A stretch of 64,000 nucleotides of DNA from Geoanaerobacter sp964528055 (GCA_964528055.1 CAZGQM010000004.1:186001-250000); one strand, 5' to 3'; counted from the stretch's first letter, positions 1-9,547 are shown. Numbers and translations: made by a program. Notes: generated by a model from the letters alone, not told the origin.

Positions 1-2771
1 TTTACCGCCTTGACGCATTTCGGACAGATTGCAGGGTGAACGGAATCGGTACCGATCTCTTCGCTGTAACACCAGCAGCGTTCGCACTTCAAGCCAGGCG
101 CGGCATCAACCTGCAAACTCATCCCCGGTATTGACTCAGCGGCAATACCTTCGCCTTCCAGGGAATCTGCCAGATCAACCTTTGAGACAATGAAGACCCC
201 CGGCAACTCTGCAATGTATCCCTCAAGGAACACGCGGAGATCCGGTTCAGCGCATATGATCACAGATGCATCAAGCGAATGGCCGATGGTCTTTGCCACC
301 CGCGCCTGCTCCAGTGCCTTCGACACTTCGCCGCGGACCTTCATGATCCGCTCCCAGCGCTCCACGAGGGAATCATCTTTCCATTCCGGCCTCAAAGCGG
401 GAAAAGAGGCCAGATGAACGCTCGACTCGCGCTTGCCGGGCATGTAATCCCAGACCTCGTCACTGGTAAAGGAAAGAACCGGCGCAATGAGTCGGACCAG
501 AGAATCAAGAATCTGATACATGACGGTCTGGGCGGAGCGTCGCTCCAAGGAATCCTTTTTGCTGGTATAAACCCGGTCTTTGAGTATGTCCAGATAGAAG
601 GCGCTCATCTCCACAGTGCAGAATCCGTTTACCGCGTGATAGAGAACATGGAATTCGTACTCGTTATATGACTTAAGGACCTTCTCCTTGAGCAGTTCAA
701 GCTGGTGGAGTGCCCATCGATCGAGTTCGGGCATCTTCCCATAGTCAACCAGATCCTCTGCCGGATCGAAGTCGTGGATGCACCCGAGGATGTAGCGGCA
801 GGTGTTGCGAATCCGACGGTACGCCTCGGATAGCCGGGTAAGGATCTCCTGAGATATCCTGATATCATCCCGGTAATCCTGCGCTGCAACCCAGAGCCGG
901 AGTATCTCTGCTCCGAACTTCTTGATTACCTCTTCTGGAGCAACCACGTTGCCGACCGATTTGCTCATCTTACGACCACTTCCGTCCACCACAAATCCGT
1001 GGGTCAGAACATTCCTGTACGGGGCCGTGCCCCGGCTCCCCACGCTCTCCAAGAGGGAGGAATGAAACCAGCCGCGGTGCTGATCACTCCCTTCAAGATA
1101 CATGTCTGCAGGTGAGGAGAGTTTAGGGTTTGCTTCAAGGACTGCGGCGTGCGAAACCCCTGAATCGAACCACACATCCAGAATGTCCATCTCCTTCTCG
1201 AAAGCCCCGGCACCGCATTTTGGGCAGGCGGTCCCTTCCGGAAGGAGTCTTGCAGCCTCCCAGTCGAACCAGACATCGGAGCTCTCTTTCTTGAATATCT
1301 CAGCCACATGGTCCATCAGCGTGCCGTCTGCAAGGTATTCTCCGCAGGCAACGCAGGAAAAGGCGGTGATCGGTACCCCCCAGGAGCGCTGACGCGAGAT
1401 GCACCAGTCGGGACGGTTCTCGATCATGCCGAAAATGCGTTCCTTGCCCCACTTAGGGATCCACTGGACCTGGTCGACCGCCTCCAGAGACTTCTGCCGC
1501 AGATCATTGGCCTGCATGGAGATGAACCACTGCTCGGTTGCGCGGAAGATAATAGGTTTCTTGCAGCGCCAACAGTGCGGGTAGGAATGGGAAACCGATC
1601 CGGAGCCGACCAGGGAACCAACCTCAGCCAGTTTCTCTATGACATTCGGATTGGCGGCAAATACAAACTGTCCGCCGAAAAATTCGAGATTCTGGATGAA
1701 TTTACCGTGATTGTCCACCGGGTTGTAGATGTCCAGACCTTCCTTAAGCGCAAGCTCGTAGTCTTCTTGGCCGTGACCCGGAGCGGTATGGACACAGCCG
1801 GTACCTGCCTCCAGCGTCACATGCTCACCAAGAAGCACGATGGAATCTCGGTCATAAAAGGGATGTCTGCACCGCTTGCGCTCAAGCAAGCTTGACGGAA
1901 AGGTCGCCAGAACCTTCCCCTCCAGCTTGTTTGCGGCAAGAAATACATCCTTCATCCCCTCAGCCACGATCAGCGCCTCGCCGTTTACCTCCAGCGCAAC
2001 ATAGGGGAAATCGGGATGCAGGGCTATGGCCAGGTTTGCAGGTATGGTCCAGGGAGTGGTGGTCCAGATGACCACAAAGGCCTTCCTCCCGGCCAGGGAA
2101 GGGACGGTTGAGCTGATATCGTCCTGCAGGGCAAATTTTACGTAGATGGAAGGAGAGGTGTGATCGGCATACTCAACCTCTGCCTCTGCCAGGGCTGTAA
2201 CACAGGATGAGCACCAGTGCACCGGCTTCTTGCCACGATAGAGTCCGCCGTTATGTGCGAATTTGGCCAGTTCGGCTGCGGTCAGCCCCTCGTATTCGTA
2301 GTTCATGGTGAGATACGGGTTCTCCCAGTCGCCGATAACGCCGAGCCGCCTGAACTCTTCCCGCTGGATGTCGATGAACTTGCCTGCATACTTCCGGCAC
2401 TCGCGGCGCATCTCCAGCTTGGTCATCTCATTCTTCTTGGAACCCAGATTCTTCTCCACCTGCAGCTCAATGGGAAGGCCATGGCAGTCCCAGCCTGGCA
2501 CATAGGGGGCATTGAACCCTTCCATACGTTTACTCTTGAGAATAACGTCCTTGAGTATCTTGTTCAGTGCATGGCCGATATGAATATGCCCGTTTGCGTA
2601 AGGAGGGCCGTCATGGAGGAGATAGAGCGGTTTCCCTGCCCCCCCCTCTTCCATCTGAGAGTAGAGTCCTGCCTCATCCCACTTCTTAAGGATCTCCGGC
2701 TCCCGTTGGGCAAGATTGGCTTTCATCGGGAAGGGGGTAGAAGGGAGATTGAGTGAATCTTTATATTCCAC
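1..2771 (-). CDS. ileS: Isoleucyl-tRNA synthetase (3' end cut by window edge)
   Basis: Charges tRNA-Ile with isoleucine in the cytoplasm. About 923 codons are present. Translation from the GTG at 2771 gives a class I synthetase with the HIGH-type motif in PYANGHIHIGHAL near the N-terminus, followed by GWDCHGLPIE. The C-terminal zinc-binding part is visible at the left edge (CERCW and CPKC pairs), so only a few residues are missing. The GTG start is chosen because a cctcc complement (GGAGG on the coding strand, 2779-2783) sits 7 nt upstream. The gene diverges from kup. The many smaller reading frames in this stretch are shadows of this gene. Confidence 0.96.
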   Translation of the reverse strand, partial: MEYKDSLNLPSTPFPMKANLAQREPEILKKWDEAGLYSQMEEGGAGKPLYLLHDGPPYANGHIHIGHALNKILKDVILKSKRMEGFNAPYVPGWDCHGLPIELQVEKNLGSKKNEMTKLEMRRECRKYAGKFIDIQREEFRRLGVIGDWENPYLTMNYEYEGLTAAELAKFAHNGGLYRGKKPVHWCSSCVTALAEAEVEYADHTSPSIYVKFALQDDISSTVPSLAGRKAFVVIWTTTPWTIPANLAIALHPDFPYVALEVNGEALIVAEGMKDVFLAANKLEGKVLATFPSSLLERKRCRHPFYDRDSIVLLGEHVTLEAGTGCVHTAPGHGQEDYELALKEGLDIYNPVDNHGKFIQNLEFFGGQFVFAANPNVIEKLAEVGSLVGSGSVSHSYPHCWRCKKPIIFRATEQWFISMQANDLRQKSLEAVDQVQWIPKWGKERIFGMIENRPDWCISRQRSWGVPITAFSCVACGEYLADGTLMDHVAEIFKKESSDVWFDWEAARLLPEGTACPKCGAGAFEKEMDILDVWFDSGVSHAAVLEANPKLSSPADMYLEGSDQHRGWFHSSLLESVGSRGTAPYRNVLTHGFVVDGSGRKMSKSVGNVVAPEEVIKKFGAEILRLWVAAQDYRDDIRISQEILTRLSEAYRRIRNTCRYILGCIHDFDPAEDLVDYGKMPELDRWALHQLELLKEKVLKSYNEYEFHVLYHAVNGFCTVEMSAFYLDILKDRVYTSKKDSLERRSAQTVMYQILDSLVRLIAPVLSFTSDEVWDYMPGKRESSVHLASFPALRPEWKDDSLVERWERIMKVRGEVSKALEQARVAKTIGHSLDASVIICAEPDLRVFLEGYIAELPGVFIVSKVDLADSLEGEGIAAESIPGMSLQVDAAPGLKCERCWCYSEEIGTDSVHPAICPKCVKAV

Positions 2772-2807
2772 GGGGATTCCTCCGAAATGATCGAACTGAA
2801 AAGCGTT

Positions 2808-2836
2808 ACGCTACCCGGAACCCGTTGAAAAGTCAA
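2808..2836 (-). promoter_or_regulatory. Putative sigma-70 promoter of ileS
   Basis: On the minus strand TTGACT (2831-2836) and TAGCGT (2808-2813) are separated by 17 nt. The -10 is a weak match. The position, about 37 nt upstream of the GTG start, is suitable. Confidence 0.4.
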
Positions 2837-2855
2837 GGAGAAAGGGATTTAGCAC

Positions 2856-2884
2856 TTGAGTAATCCTCCGTGAAATGCTATAGC
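2856..2884 (+). promoter_or_regulatory. Putative sigma-70 promoter of kup
   Basis: TTGAGT (2856-2861) and TATAGC (2879-2884) with a 17-nt spacer. They lie just upstream of an AAAGGAG ribosome binding site and the kup ATG at 2912. Confidence 0.45.
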
Positions 2885-2911
2885 CGTCATGCTATTCCAA
2901 AGGAGTTGTAG

Positions 2912-4732
2912 ATGAAGCATGGTGAACAGGATTCATTCTGGAGTGGAATCGTAAAGTCAATGGGGTTGGTTTTCGGCGATATCGGCACAAGCCCGATTTA
3001 TACCCTGACCGTCATCATGACCCTCACAAAGCCTACCTCAGGCAATGTCTTAGGGATTCTGTCTCTTATTGTATGGACTCTGATCCTTCTCGTCTCAGTC
3101 GAGTATGCCTGGCTTGCGATGAGCTTGGGGAAAAAGGGGGAAGGAGGGACGATTGTCCTCAAAGAGATCCTTACAAAACTTATGAAACCAGGTCGGCAGA
3201 TAGCCTTTGTCGGCTTCCTGTCATTTCTTGGAGTCTCCCTGCTCTTGGGAGACGGTGTAATAACGCCTGCTATTTCGATACTTTCCGCAGTCGAAGGACT
3301 TGAGTTGATCCCCGGTATGGAGCATACACCCCAGGGGGTACTAATTCTGATCGCCGCCATTATAGCAGTCGCGCTGTTCATCTTCCAGTACCTGGGTACG
3401 GATAAGGTCGCCAAGGCATTCGGTCCGTTGATGGTCCTCTGGTTCGTCTCTCTCACGGTTTCCGGCCTTGTGGCAATCTCCTCGGCGCCGGAGGTCCTCA
3501 AAGCAGTAAGCCCCTGGTACGCAATACATTTTCTTGCCACTAACGGCTTTGCAGGTTTTTTTGTCCTCTCCGAAGTTATACTCTGTGCCACAGGTGGCGA
3601 GGCTCTCTATGCCGACATGGGGCATCTTGGGCGAAAGCCGATCATCCGTGCATGGTATTTCGTGTTCTTCGCCCTTTTGGTCAACTACCTTGGACAGGGT
3701 GCCTACATCCTGCATCATCCAGATGCAAAAAATATCCTGTTCGGCATGATCCGCTGGGAGGCACCGCTCCTCTATATTCCGTTCCTTCTCCTCACGGTAT
3801 CAGCAACGGTCATTGCATCTCAGGCACTTATAAGCGGGGTATTCTCCATTGTCTACCAGGGGATTACCACACGGATCATGCCGCTCATGAAGGTTGAGTA
3901 CACATCAAGTCATCTAAAATCACAGATTTATATCGGCTCAGTCAACTGGTTTCTGCTAGTCCTCGTAATAATGATCATGATTCTTTTCAAAAAATCGGAA
4001 AACCTGGCAGCGGCCTACGGCCTTGCTGTCACGGGCACCATGACTATTACCGGCATAATGATGGTGATGATCTTCGCACGCACAACCAAGAAGTGGAAGG
4101 TCCCGATAGCAGTTTTTGTTACTCTGATCGACTTGGCATTCCTATTGTCGAACCTCAACAAGCTTCCGCATGGTGGTTACTGGTCGCTGATCCTGGCAGC
4201 CATTCCGTTTGCTACCATCATGATCTGGACCCGCGGGCAGAGGGCACTCTACCGATCTCTCAAGCCGCTCGATATCGACACCTTTCTTCTCTCCTACGAG
4301 CAGATCCATGCAAAAGGCAAGAATATCCCCGGCACCGGCCTATTTTTCACAAAGGAATGGAACATCGTCCCCCCTTATGTCGTACATTGCATCATCAGAA
4401 GTAATATAATCTACGAGAGGAATATATTTATCTCCATCATCCGAACAGACGAACCATTCGGGATTTATTCCTGTCTGGATACAGGAGTCGGCCCTGGCCT
4501 CGATGCTTTCGAGATACGTGCCGGCTATATGGAGAGGGTTGAGATAGAAAAGCTGCTAAGCGAAAACAACATTCAGGAAAAGGTTATCTTCTATGGTGTC
4601 GAAGATATCTCGACCAGCAACATCATATGGGGGATATTCTCGTTCATCAAGAAGGTCACCCCGAACTTCGTGCAGTTCAACAAGCTCCCTGCAAGCAAGC
4701 TACAGGGGGTCGTAACCCGGGTTGAGATGTAG
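2912..4732 (+). CDS. kup: KUP/HAK/KT-type potassium uptake protein
   Basis: Inner-membrane K+ transporter, probably a K+/H+ symporter. The 606-residue protein starts with the family signature GLVFGDIGTSPIYT (about residues 18-31). About 12 hydrophobic segments fill the first 430 residues, with further family hallmarks such as LLLGDGVITPAISILSAVEG and GGEALYADMGH. A soluble C-terminal domain of about 170 residues follows. Length and order match full-length Kup. A good Shine-Dalgarno (AAAGGAG) precedes the ATG and a strong terminator follows, so it looks monocistronic. Confidence 0.97.
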   Translation: MKHGEQDSFWSGIVKSMGLVFGDIGTSPIYTLTVIMTLTKPTSGNVLGILSLIVWTLILLVSVEYAWLAMSLGKKGEGGTIVLKEILTKLMKPGRQIAFVGFLSFLGVSLLLGDGVITPAISILSAVEGLELIPGMEHTPQGVLILIAAIIAVALFIFQYLGTDKVAKAFGPLMVLWFVSLTVSGLVAISSAPEVLKAVSPWYAIHFLATNGFAGFFVLSEVILCATGGEALYADMGHLGRKPIIRAWYFVFFALLVNYLGQGAYILHHPDAKNILFGMIRWEAPLLYIPFLLLTVSATVIASQALISGVFSIVYQGITTRIMPLMKVEYTSSHLKSQIYIGSVNWFLLVLVIMIMILFKKSENLAAAYGLAVTGTMTITGIMMVMIFARTTKKWKVPIAVFVTLIDLAFLLSNLNKLPHGGYWSLILAAIPFATIMIWTRGQRALYRSLKPLDIDTFLLSYEQIHAKGKNIPGTGLFFTKEWNIVPPYVVHCIIRSNIIYERNIFISIIRTDEPFGIYSCLDTGVGPGLDAFEIRAGYMERVEIEKLLSENNIQEKVIFYGVEDISTSNIIWGIFSFIKKVTPNFVQFNKLPASKLQGVVTRVEM

Positions 4733-4756
4733 AACATCTCTGAATTTCCTTAAAAT

Positions 4757-4791
4757 AAAGGGGGCCTACATTACTGTCAGCCCCCTTTTTT
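4757..4791 (+). terminator. Rho-independent terminator of kup
   Basis: AAAGGGGGC pairs with GCCCCCTTT across a 14-nt loop, followed by a T run. It lies 25 nt after the kup stop and also faces the convergent gene ending at 4829, so it may work both ways. Confidence 0.85.
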
Positions 4792-4828
4792 GAGTATCAA
4801 CTGCTCCAGTTTACATCAATCAGCCCCG

Positions 4829-6025
4829 CTAAAAAACGAAATCAATGCGGGTAGTAAAGAAGTTTTCCTGCATATCAGAATTGCCATTGATATTTTGGTT
4901 TCTATTTGAATATTCGCAATGTAACGCCAATTGATCATAAAAATAGTATCTCCCCCCAACGGTCCAGCGTTGTGCATCGTTATCCAGATAGTCTGGGGCA
5001 TTGACCCAGTCGTATCGGGCAAAACCTACAAAGTAGGTTGCGGGCAGGTAGTTCAACTCAACGAAACCGCCGCTGAAATTTACATTATTATTGCTAGCTC
5101 CTGCCTTCCTGTCCTGTCCCCAGAGATACTGAACCCCAAGATTAACAGTCTTGTAGTTAAGGCTGGCATCTGCCCCGACACGAATTGCACTTTCCTTCGA
5201 GTTGTCGGCGGCTTTTCGCGCCTTACCATAGTAACCAGTTAGGCCAATGCGCTGGCCGGCAGTTTGACCCTCTCCATCGTCCAGCACCTGTGCCACGCGG
5301 GCATAGAAATCTGCAGGAAAATCACTTTGTCGTTTAGCATCGCTCCCATTAATCCACCCCGCAGCATAGGAAAGTCCTTTACGGGTATAGCCAGTCAGTT
5401 CCATACCAGTTTGTGTACTGGACATTGTTACACCAAGCGGCGAGATGAAATCATAAATTTCATAGGGTGAAACTGTCATGCTCCGCTTGACACTAAACGG
5501 AACATACGCTGGTTCAAAACGGCCTACACGCACGTTAAGAAGTTCCGGCAGGACATTGCTGAATATTACGTTGGCCATTTCAATGGTTCCAGGCTGCGGA
5601 TCTACACCAGTTGAAGCCTCGATCCTCGGTGGGTAGACCATCAGCACTCCGACGTTTCTGGCCAATAGCCCTGCAGCAAGCAGATCAACGCCATTTATCC
5701 TGAACTCTTTAACATCTTGATTGGCCGGATCGTTCGAATTTCTGAAATCGTCCAGGGTAAACCCACCGCTTATACGAGCGGCGAAGGGAAGATGCCCTTG
5801 CAAAACCGTCTTATCGTCAGCTTCGCGCCCCGGCACCTGATATCCGTTTTGTCGGAAACGGACTCCGAAGTCGTTGAGTCGCGGAAAATTGGAATGACAC
5901 ATCGTACATTCGAACCCGTATTTTCTGGGGAATGCCGGGATTGCCTCAGCTTCCCTGAGCCATGAAAGGAGAATTACCGCAAACAGGATGATTGAAATAA
6001 GGATGGCAGGTGTCTTGTGTTGCAT
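4829..6025 (-). CDS. Outer-membrane beta-barrel protein with a single N-terminal c-type heme motif
   Basis: I cannot name this family. The 398-residue protein has a signal peptide ending around residue 28 (AEA). One CxxCH heme-binding motif (C40-H44, in FECTMCHSNFPRLNDFG) follows directly. The rest is a long series of short amphipathic strands typical of a porin-like barrel, ending in Phe (TRIDFVF), the usual C-terminal residue of outer-membrane proteins. It starts 12 nt after the stop of the di-heme peroxidase gene and is probably co-transcribed with it. A heme held at the mouth or plug of a barrel suggests a role in periplasm/outer-membrane electron transfer; that is inference. Confidence 0.75.
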   Translation of the reverse strand: MQHKTPAILISIILFAVILLSWLREAEAIPAFPRKYGFECTMCHSNFPRLNDFGVRFRQNGYQVPGREADDKTVLQGHLPFAARISGGFTLDDFRNSNDPANQDVKEFRINGVDLLAAGLLARNVGVLMVYPPRIEASTGVDPQPGTIEMANVIFSNVLPELLNVRVGRFEPAYVPFSVKRSMTVSPYEIYDFISPLGVTMSSTQTGMELTGYTRKGLSYAAGWINGSDAKRQSDFPADFYARVAQVLDDGEGQTAGQRIGLTGYYGKARKAADNSKESAIRVGADASLNYKTVNLGVQYLWGQDRKAGASNNNVNFSGGFVELNYLPATYFVGFARYDWVNAPDYLDNDAQRWTVGGRYYFYDQLALHCEYSNRNQNINGNSDMQENFFTTRIDFVF

Positions 6026-6037
6026 GGAATCTCTCCT

Positions 6038-7054
6038 TTATTCAGGAAGTTTTGGTTCGGTAACAGTCAGCGGCGCTCCAGTCAAATGCTTCAGGAATGC
6101 AACAAGATCTGCTTTTTCATCGGCAGTCAGGTTAAGAGGCAGCATCAACCGGCTAAGTTTCGGATTTTGATTGCCACCACGGTTATAAAACTCAACCAGA
6201 TCCTCAAGAGTTTTTTCTGAACCATCATGCAGATACGGTGCAGTAAGAGCTATGCTTCGTAGCCCGGGTGTCCGAAATGCTCCTCGATCTTTTTCCCGTT
6301 TCGTAACCTCAAATCTGCCAGCGTCCTTGAAAACGCCATTATTATAGCCAACCCCCAGATTATGGAAGCGTCCGTCCGAAAAGTTCGGGCCGCTGTGACA
6401 AGCTGTGCAGTGGGCTTTGCCATTAAATATTTTCAGGCCTCTGACGCCTGCACTGTCCATTGCTTCTAAATCCCCTGCAATGAAACGATCATAGGGAGAG
6501 TCGGTAGAGATTATAGTTCGCTCAAAAGCAGCTATTGCCTTGGCTATGCCGTCAGGATTAGGTTCGGCGCCAAACACCGATTTGAACTGTTCCACATAAC
6601 CGGGAACAGCTTTCAACCGATCAATTACCTCCGGGAGCACCATACCCATTTCCACCGGATTCTGTATCGGCCCAAGCGCCTGATCTTCCAATGATTTTGC
6701 GCGACCATCCCAGAATTGCAGCGGGTGATATGCAGCATTGAGAACCGGCGGAGAATTTCGTCCCCCCTTCTGACTGCCAATACCTTCTGAAACCGGGCGA
6801 GGATCGGCAAACCCTTTGTCCGGTATATGACAGCTGGCACAGCTTACTGTTTTATCTTTTGAAAGTCGTTTATCAAAATATAATTGCTGACCGAGGCGTA
6901 TCTTCGCATCTGACTGTGGGTTGTCGACCGGGGCAACAACCGGTGGCAATTGACCGTTGGCAAATATCTGTTCGGCCATGCAGATCCTGGTATGACTTGC
7001 AGCCAGGATGAGTGCTGCAAGAGCACAGACTGAAATTTCAACAAATCTCCCCAT
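6038..7054 (-). CDS. Di-heme cytochrome c peroxidase (MacA/CcpA family)
   Basis: Periplasmic di-heme enzyme that reduces H2O2, or passes electrons in the MacA type. The 338-residue protein has a signal peptide (cleavage near residue 27) and two heme motifs: CASCH at residues 72-76 and CTACH at 216-220. Between and after them are family landmarks: GRNSPPVLNAAYH, FWDGRAKSLEDQALGPI, the NPVEM segment and FRTPGLRSIALTAPYLHDG. Length fits the bacterial peroxidase family. The ATG is preceded by an AAAGGAGG-type site. It is the first gene of a two-gene unit with the heme-barrel protein. Confidence 0.92.
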   Translation of the reverse strand: MGRFVEISVCALAALILAASHTRICMAEQIFANGQLPPVVAPVDNPQSDAKIRLGQQLYFDKRLSKDKTVSCASCHIPDKGFADPRPVSEGIGSQKGGRNSPPVLNAAYHPLQFWDGRAKSLEDQALGPIQNPVEMGMVLPEVIDRLKAVPGYVEQFKSVFGAEPNPDGIAKAIAAFERTIISTDSPYDRFIAGDLEAMDSAGVRGLKIFNGKAHCTACHSGPNFSDGRFHNLGVGYNNGVFKDAGRFEVTKREKDRGAFRTPGLRSIALTAPYLHDGSEKTLEDLVEFYNRGGNQNPKLSRLMLPLNLTADEKADLVAFLKHLTGAPLTVTEPKLPE

Positions 7055-7107
7055 GAGCTACCTCCTTTATGAGTAGAAAATAGACTAAAAAAACATTTCA
7101 GGGGGAA

Positions 7108-7137
7108 ATTATACAAAACTGGGTTAGTTTCTGTCAA
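7108..7137 (-). promoter_or_regulatory. Consensus sigma-70 promoter of the peroxidase/heme-barrel operon
   Basis: On the minus strand perfect TTGACA (7132-7137) and perfect TATAAT (7108-7113) are separated by 18 nt. They lie about 54 nt upstream of the peroxidase ATG. No operator was recognised. Confidence 0.75.
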
Positions 7138-7272
7138 TGCCAATCATTAGAGCGCAATAATACAACAAAGAGAAACCGAGAGATGGCCCGCTCATTTCGT
7201 GTCCCAAAAACCTCCCAGTTGTTTCGAGAGAGTCCAGAGGAAACATACAGCAGTATACCTACCGCACTTTAG
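7138..7272. other. Intergenic stretch with no recognised element
   Basis: Together with its flanks, 7055-7449 is a gene-free stretch of about 395 bp. It holds the peroxidase leader and promoter on the left and the groEL terminator on the right. In this middle part I see no open frame with a ribosome site, no tRNA and no c-di-GMP riboswitch core. Confidence 0.5.
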
Positions 7273-7315
7273 ACAGAAAAAGGGAGCAGATCATGCGATC
7301 CGCTCCCTTTTCTGT
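7273..7315 (-). terminator. Terminator downstream of groEL
   Basis: ACAGAAAAAGGGAGC pairs with GCTCCCTTTTCTGT with one bulged base, and the stem extends through GATC/GATC. The A/T-rich arms give T runs on both strands. It lies about 135 nt after the groEL stop. Confidence 0.75.
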
Positions 7316-7449
7316 TAACTACCTGAGGAACGTGGATTTTTCGATTAACTCTATCGCTGAGAAATCAGGCGGTTTCTTAGAAGCACTGTACCGCACAAAA
7401 GATTCCTACATGGAACGACGAGATTGGCGAAAAACCGTGTTACCTCTTG

Positions 7450-9099
7450 TTACATCATTCCGCCCATTCCACCCATGCCGCCCATGCCGCCGCCCATTCC
7501 ACCAGGCATACCGCCGCCATCTTCCTTCGGCTTCTCGGCTATCATTGCTTCGGTGGTCAGCATCAGCCCTGCCACGGATGAGGCGTTCTGCAGTGCGCAG
7601 CGTGCGACCTTGGTCGGATCGATAATACCTGCTGCGATCAGGTCTTCGTAGGTGTCGTCGGCTGCATTGTAACCAAAGGCTTCCTTGCCGTTCTTCACCT
7701 TGTCAACAACGATGGAACCGTCTACACCGGCATTCTGTGCGATCTGACGGATCGGCTCTTCGAGCGAGCGCTTAATGACGTTAACGCCGAACTGCTGCTC
7801 GGTAGGAAGGCTCAGACCGTCAAGTACGGACATGGCGCGAAGATAGGCAACACCGCCTCCAGGGACGATACCTTCGTCAACCGCTGCGCGGGTGGCATGA
7901 AGGGCGTCTTCTACGCGGGCTTTCTTCTCTTTCATCTCTGTTTCAGTAGCAGCACCAACCTTGATCACGGCAACACCACCCACGAGTTTGGCAAGGCGCT
8001 CCTGGAGTTTTTCCTTGTCGTAATCGCTGGAGGTTTCTTCGATCTGCGCACGGATCATCTTCACACGGCCGGCTATTTCAGTTTCTTTGCCGGCTCCATC
8101 GATGATTGTGGTGTTATCCTTGTCAACGGTAATGCGCTTTGCCTGGCCAAGCATTTCGAACGTGGTGCTCTCAAGCTTGAAACCGGTCTCTTCGGAGATT
8201 ACCGTACCACCGGTCAGGACAGCGATATCTTCGAGCATTGCCTTGCGCCGGTCGCCGAAACCAGGAGCCTTTACGGCGCAGATATTGAGTACGCCGCGGA
8301 GCTTGTTAACTACGAGAGTAGCAAGGGCTTCGCCTTCGATATCTTCAGCAATGATCAGCAGCGGACGACCAGACTTTGCTGTCTGTTCTAGAACCGGGAG
8401 AAGGTCCTTCATGTTTGAGATCTTCTTGTCATGGATCAGGATGTTGGCATTCTCAAGGTTTACTTCCATACGCTCAGGATCGGTTACAAAGTAAGGAGAG
8501 AGATAGCCACGGTCGAACTGCATCCCCTCTACGGTCTCAAGGGTAGTCTCCATAGCCTTTGCTTCTTCAACAGTGATGACCCCTTCCTTGCCGACCTTTT
8601 CCATTGCCTGGGCAATGATGTCGCCAATGGTCTTGTCATTGTTGGCAGAGATGGTGCCGACCTGGGCAATTTCCTTGTGGTCCTTGATCGGCTTGGAGAG
8701 CTTCTTAAGCTCAGCAACAAGGGTCTCAACCGCCTTGTCGATGCCGCGCTTGATTTCCATCGGGTTGTGACCGGCTGCCACAAGCTTGGAGCCCTGACGA
8801 TAAATGGCCTGGGCAAGAACCGTGGCTGTGGTTGTTCCGTCACCTGCTACGTCGGAGGTCTTGGATGCAACCTCTTTAACCAGCTGTGCGCCCATGTTTT
8901 CGAACTTGTCTTCAAGCTCGATTTCCTTGGCTACGGTAACGCCATCCTTGGTGATGAGGGGCGATCCAAATGACTTGTCGATGATTACGTTTCGGCCTTT
9001 CGGACCAAGGGTTACTTTTACTGCGTCAGCAAGGGTGTTTACACCTTTAAGAATGGCGTTACGCCCTTCCTGATCAAATTTGATAATCTTTGCTCCCAT
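7450..9099 (-). CDS. groL: 60-kDa chaperonin GroEL
   Basis: Cytoplasmic ATP-dependent folding chamber working with GroES. The 549-residue sequence is canonical, starting MGAKIIKFDQEGRNAILKG. It has the ATP-binding VTLGPKGRNV and GDGTTTATVLA segments and AAVDEGIVPGGGVA. It ends in the Gly-Gly-Met repeat tail (GGMGGMGGMGGMM). It follows groES by 73 nt in a two-gene operon controlled by the CIRCE element at 9510-9536. Confidence 0.99.
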   Translation of the reverse strand: MGAKIIKFDQEGRNAILKGVNTLADAVKVTLGPKGRNVIIDKSFGSPLITKDGVTVAKEIELEDKFENMGAQLVKEVASKTSDVAGDGTTTATVLAQAIYRQGSKLVAAGHNPMEIKRGIDKAVETLVAELKKLSKPIKDHKEIAQVGTISANNDKTIGDIIAQAMEKVGKEGVITVEEAKAMETTLETVEGMQFDRGYLSPYFVTDPERMEVNLENANILIHDKKISNMKDLLPVLEQTAKSGRPLLIIAEDIEGEALATLVVNKLRGVLNICAVKAPGFGDRRKAMLEDIAVLTGGTVISEETGFKLESTTFEMLGQAKRITVDKDNTTIIDGAGKETEIAGRVKMIRAQIEETSSDYDKEKLQERLAKLVGGVAVIKVGAATETEMKEKKARVEDALHATRAAVDEGIVPGGGVAYLRAMSVLDGLSLPTEQQFGVNVIKRSLEEPIRQIAQNAGVDGSIVVDKVKNGKEAFGYNAADDTYEDLIAAGIIDPTKVARCALQNASSVAGLMLTTEAMIAEKPKEDGGGMPGGMGGGMGGMGGMGGMM

Positions 9100-9172
9100 G
9101 CGATTATTCCTCCATGTGTGATTGTTTGATTATTGCAGGCAGTACGTATAATGCGCCTATACCGGTTAAAAC

Positions 9173-9460
9173 CTATTCCATGATCCCGAGGATGTCATCC
9201 TCACGCATGATTAGGAATTCTTCTCCTTCAACCTTAATTTCGGTTCCTGAATACTTACCGAAAAGAACCTTGTCGCCTGTCTTCACATCAACGGGGATCA
9301 CCTTGCCGTCTTCGGTCTTCTTTCCGTTACCTACTGCAACAACTTCACCCTTCTGGGGCTTCTCCTTGGCTGTTTCCGGGATGAAAATCCCGCCGGCGGT
9401 CTTGCCCTCTTCTTCGATCCTCTTAACGATGATGCGGTCCTGCAATGGTCTGAGTTTCAT
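9173..9460 (-). CDS. groS: 10-kDa co-chaperonin GroES
   Basis: Lid of the GroEL chamber. The 95 residues begin MKLRPLQDRIIVKR. They contain the mobile loop segment EGKTAGGIFIPETAKEKP and the roof sequence GNGKKTEDG, at full family length. The ribosome site (GAAAGGAGAA) precedes the ATG. First gene of groESL. Confidence 0.98.
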   Translation of the reverse strand: MKLRPLQDRIIVKRIEEEGKTAGGIFIPETAKEKPQKGEVVAVGNGKKTEDGKVIPVDVKTGDKVLFGKYSGTEIKVEGEEFLIMREDDILGIME

Positions 9461-9509
9461 TCGGTACTTCTCCTTTCTTCGTGTAAATTCATATTATTTA
9501 GGAAAAAAA

Positions 9510-9536
9510 TTAGCACTCGTCTGTAGTGAGTGCTAA
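9510..9536 (-). promoter_or_regulatory. CIRCE operator (HrcA binding site) of groESL
   Basis: A perfect TTAGCACTC-N9-GAGTGCTAA inverted repeat. It sits just downstream of the predicted start of transcription of groES, where bound HrcA would block initiation. The repressor gene hrcA is in this window and carries its own CIRCE. Confidence 0.97.
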
Positions 9537-9547
9537 TCGTGAACGTC

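Noticed and set aside
7108..7150. Fur-like palindrome near the peroxidase promoter
   Set aside because: AATGATTGGCATTGA has only partial match to a Fur box and overlaps the -35 element; not enough to call an operator.
7055..7272. Possible c-di-GMP (GEMM) riboswitch before the cytochrome peroxidase gene
   Set aside because: GEMM switches are common near Geobacter cytochromes, so I looked here and at 62627-62839. The conserved GEMM core and its receptor loops are not present in either gap.
7897..8973. Overlapping plus-strand frames inside groEL
   Set aside because: Antisense shadows of groEL; no ribosome sites and no family resemblance.
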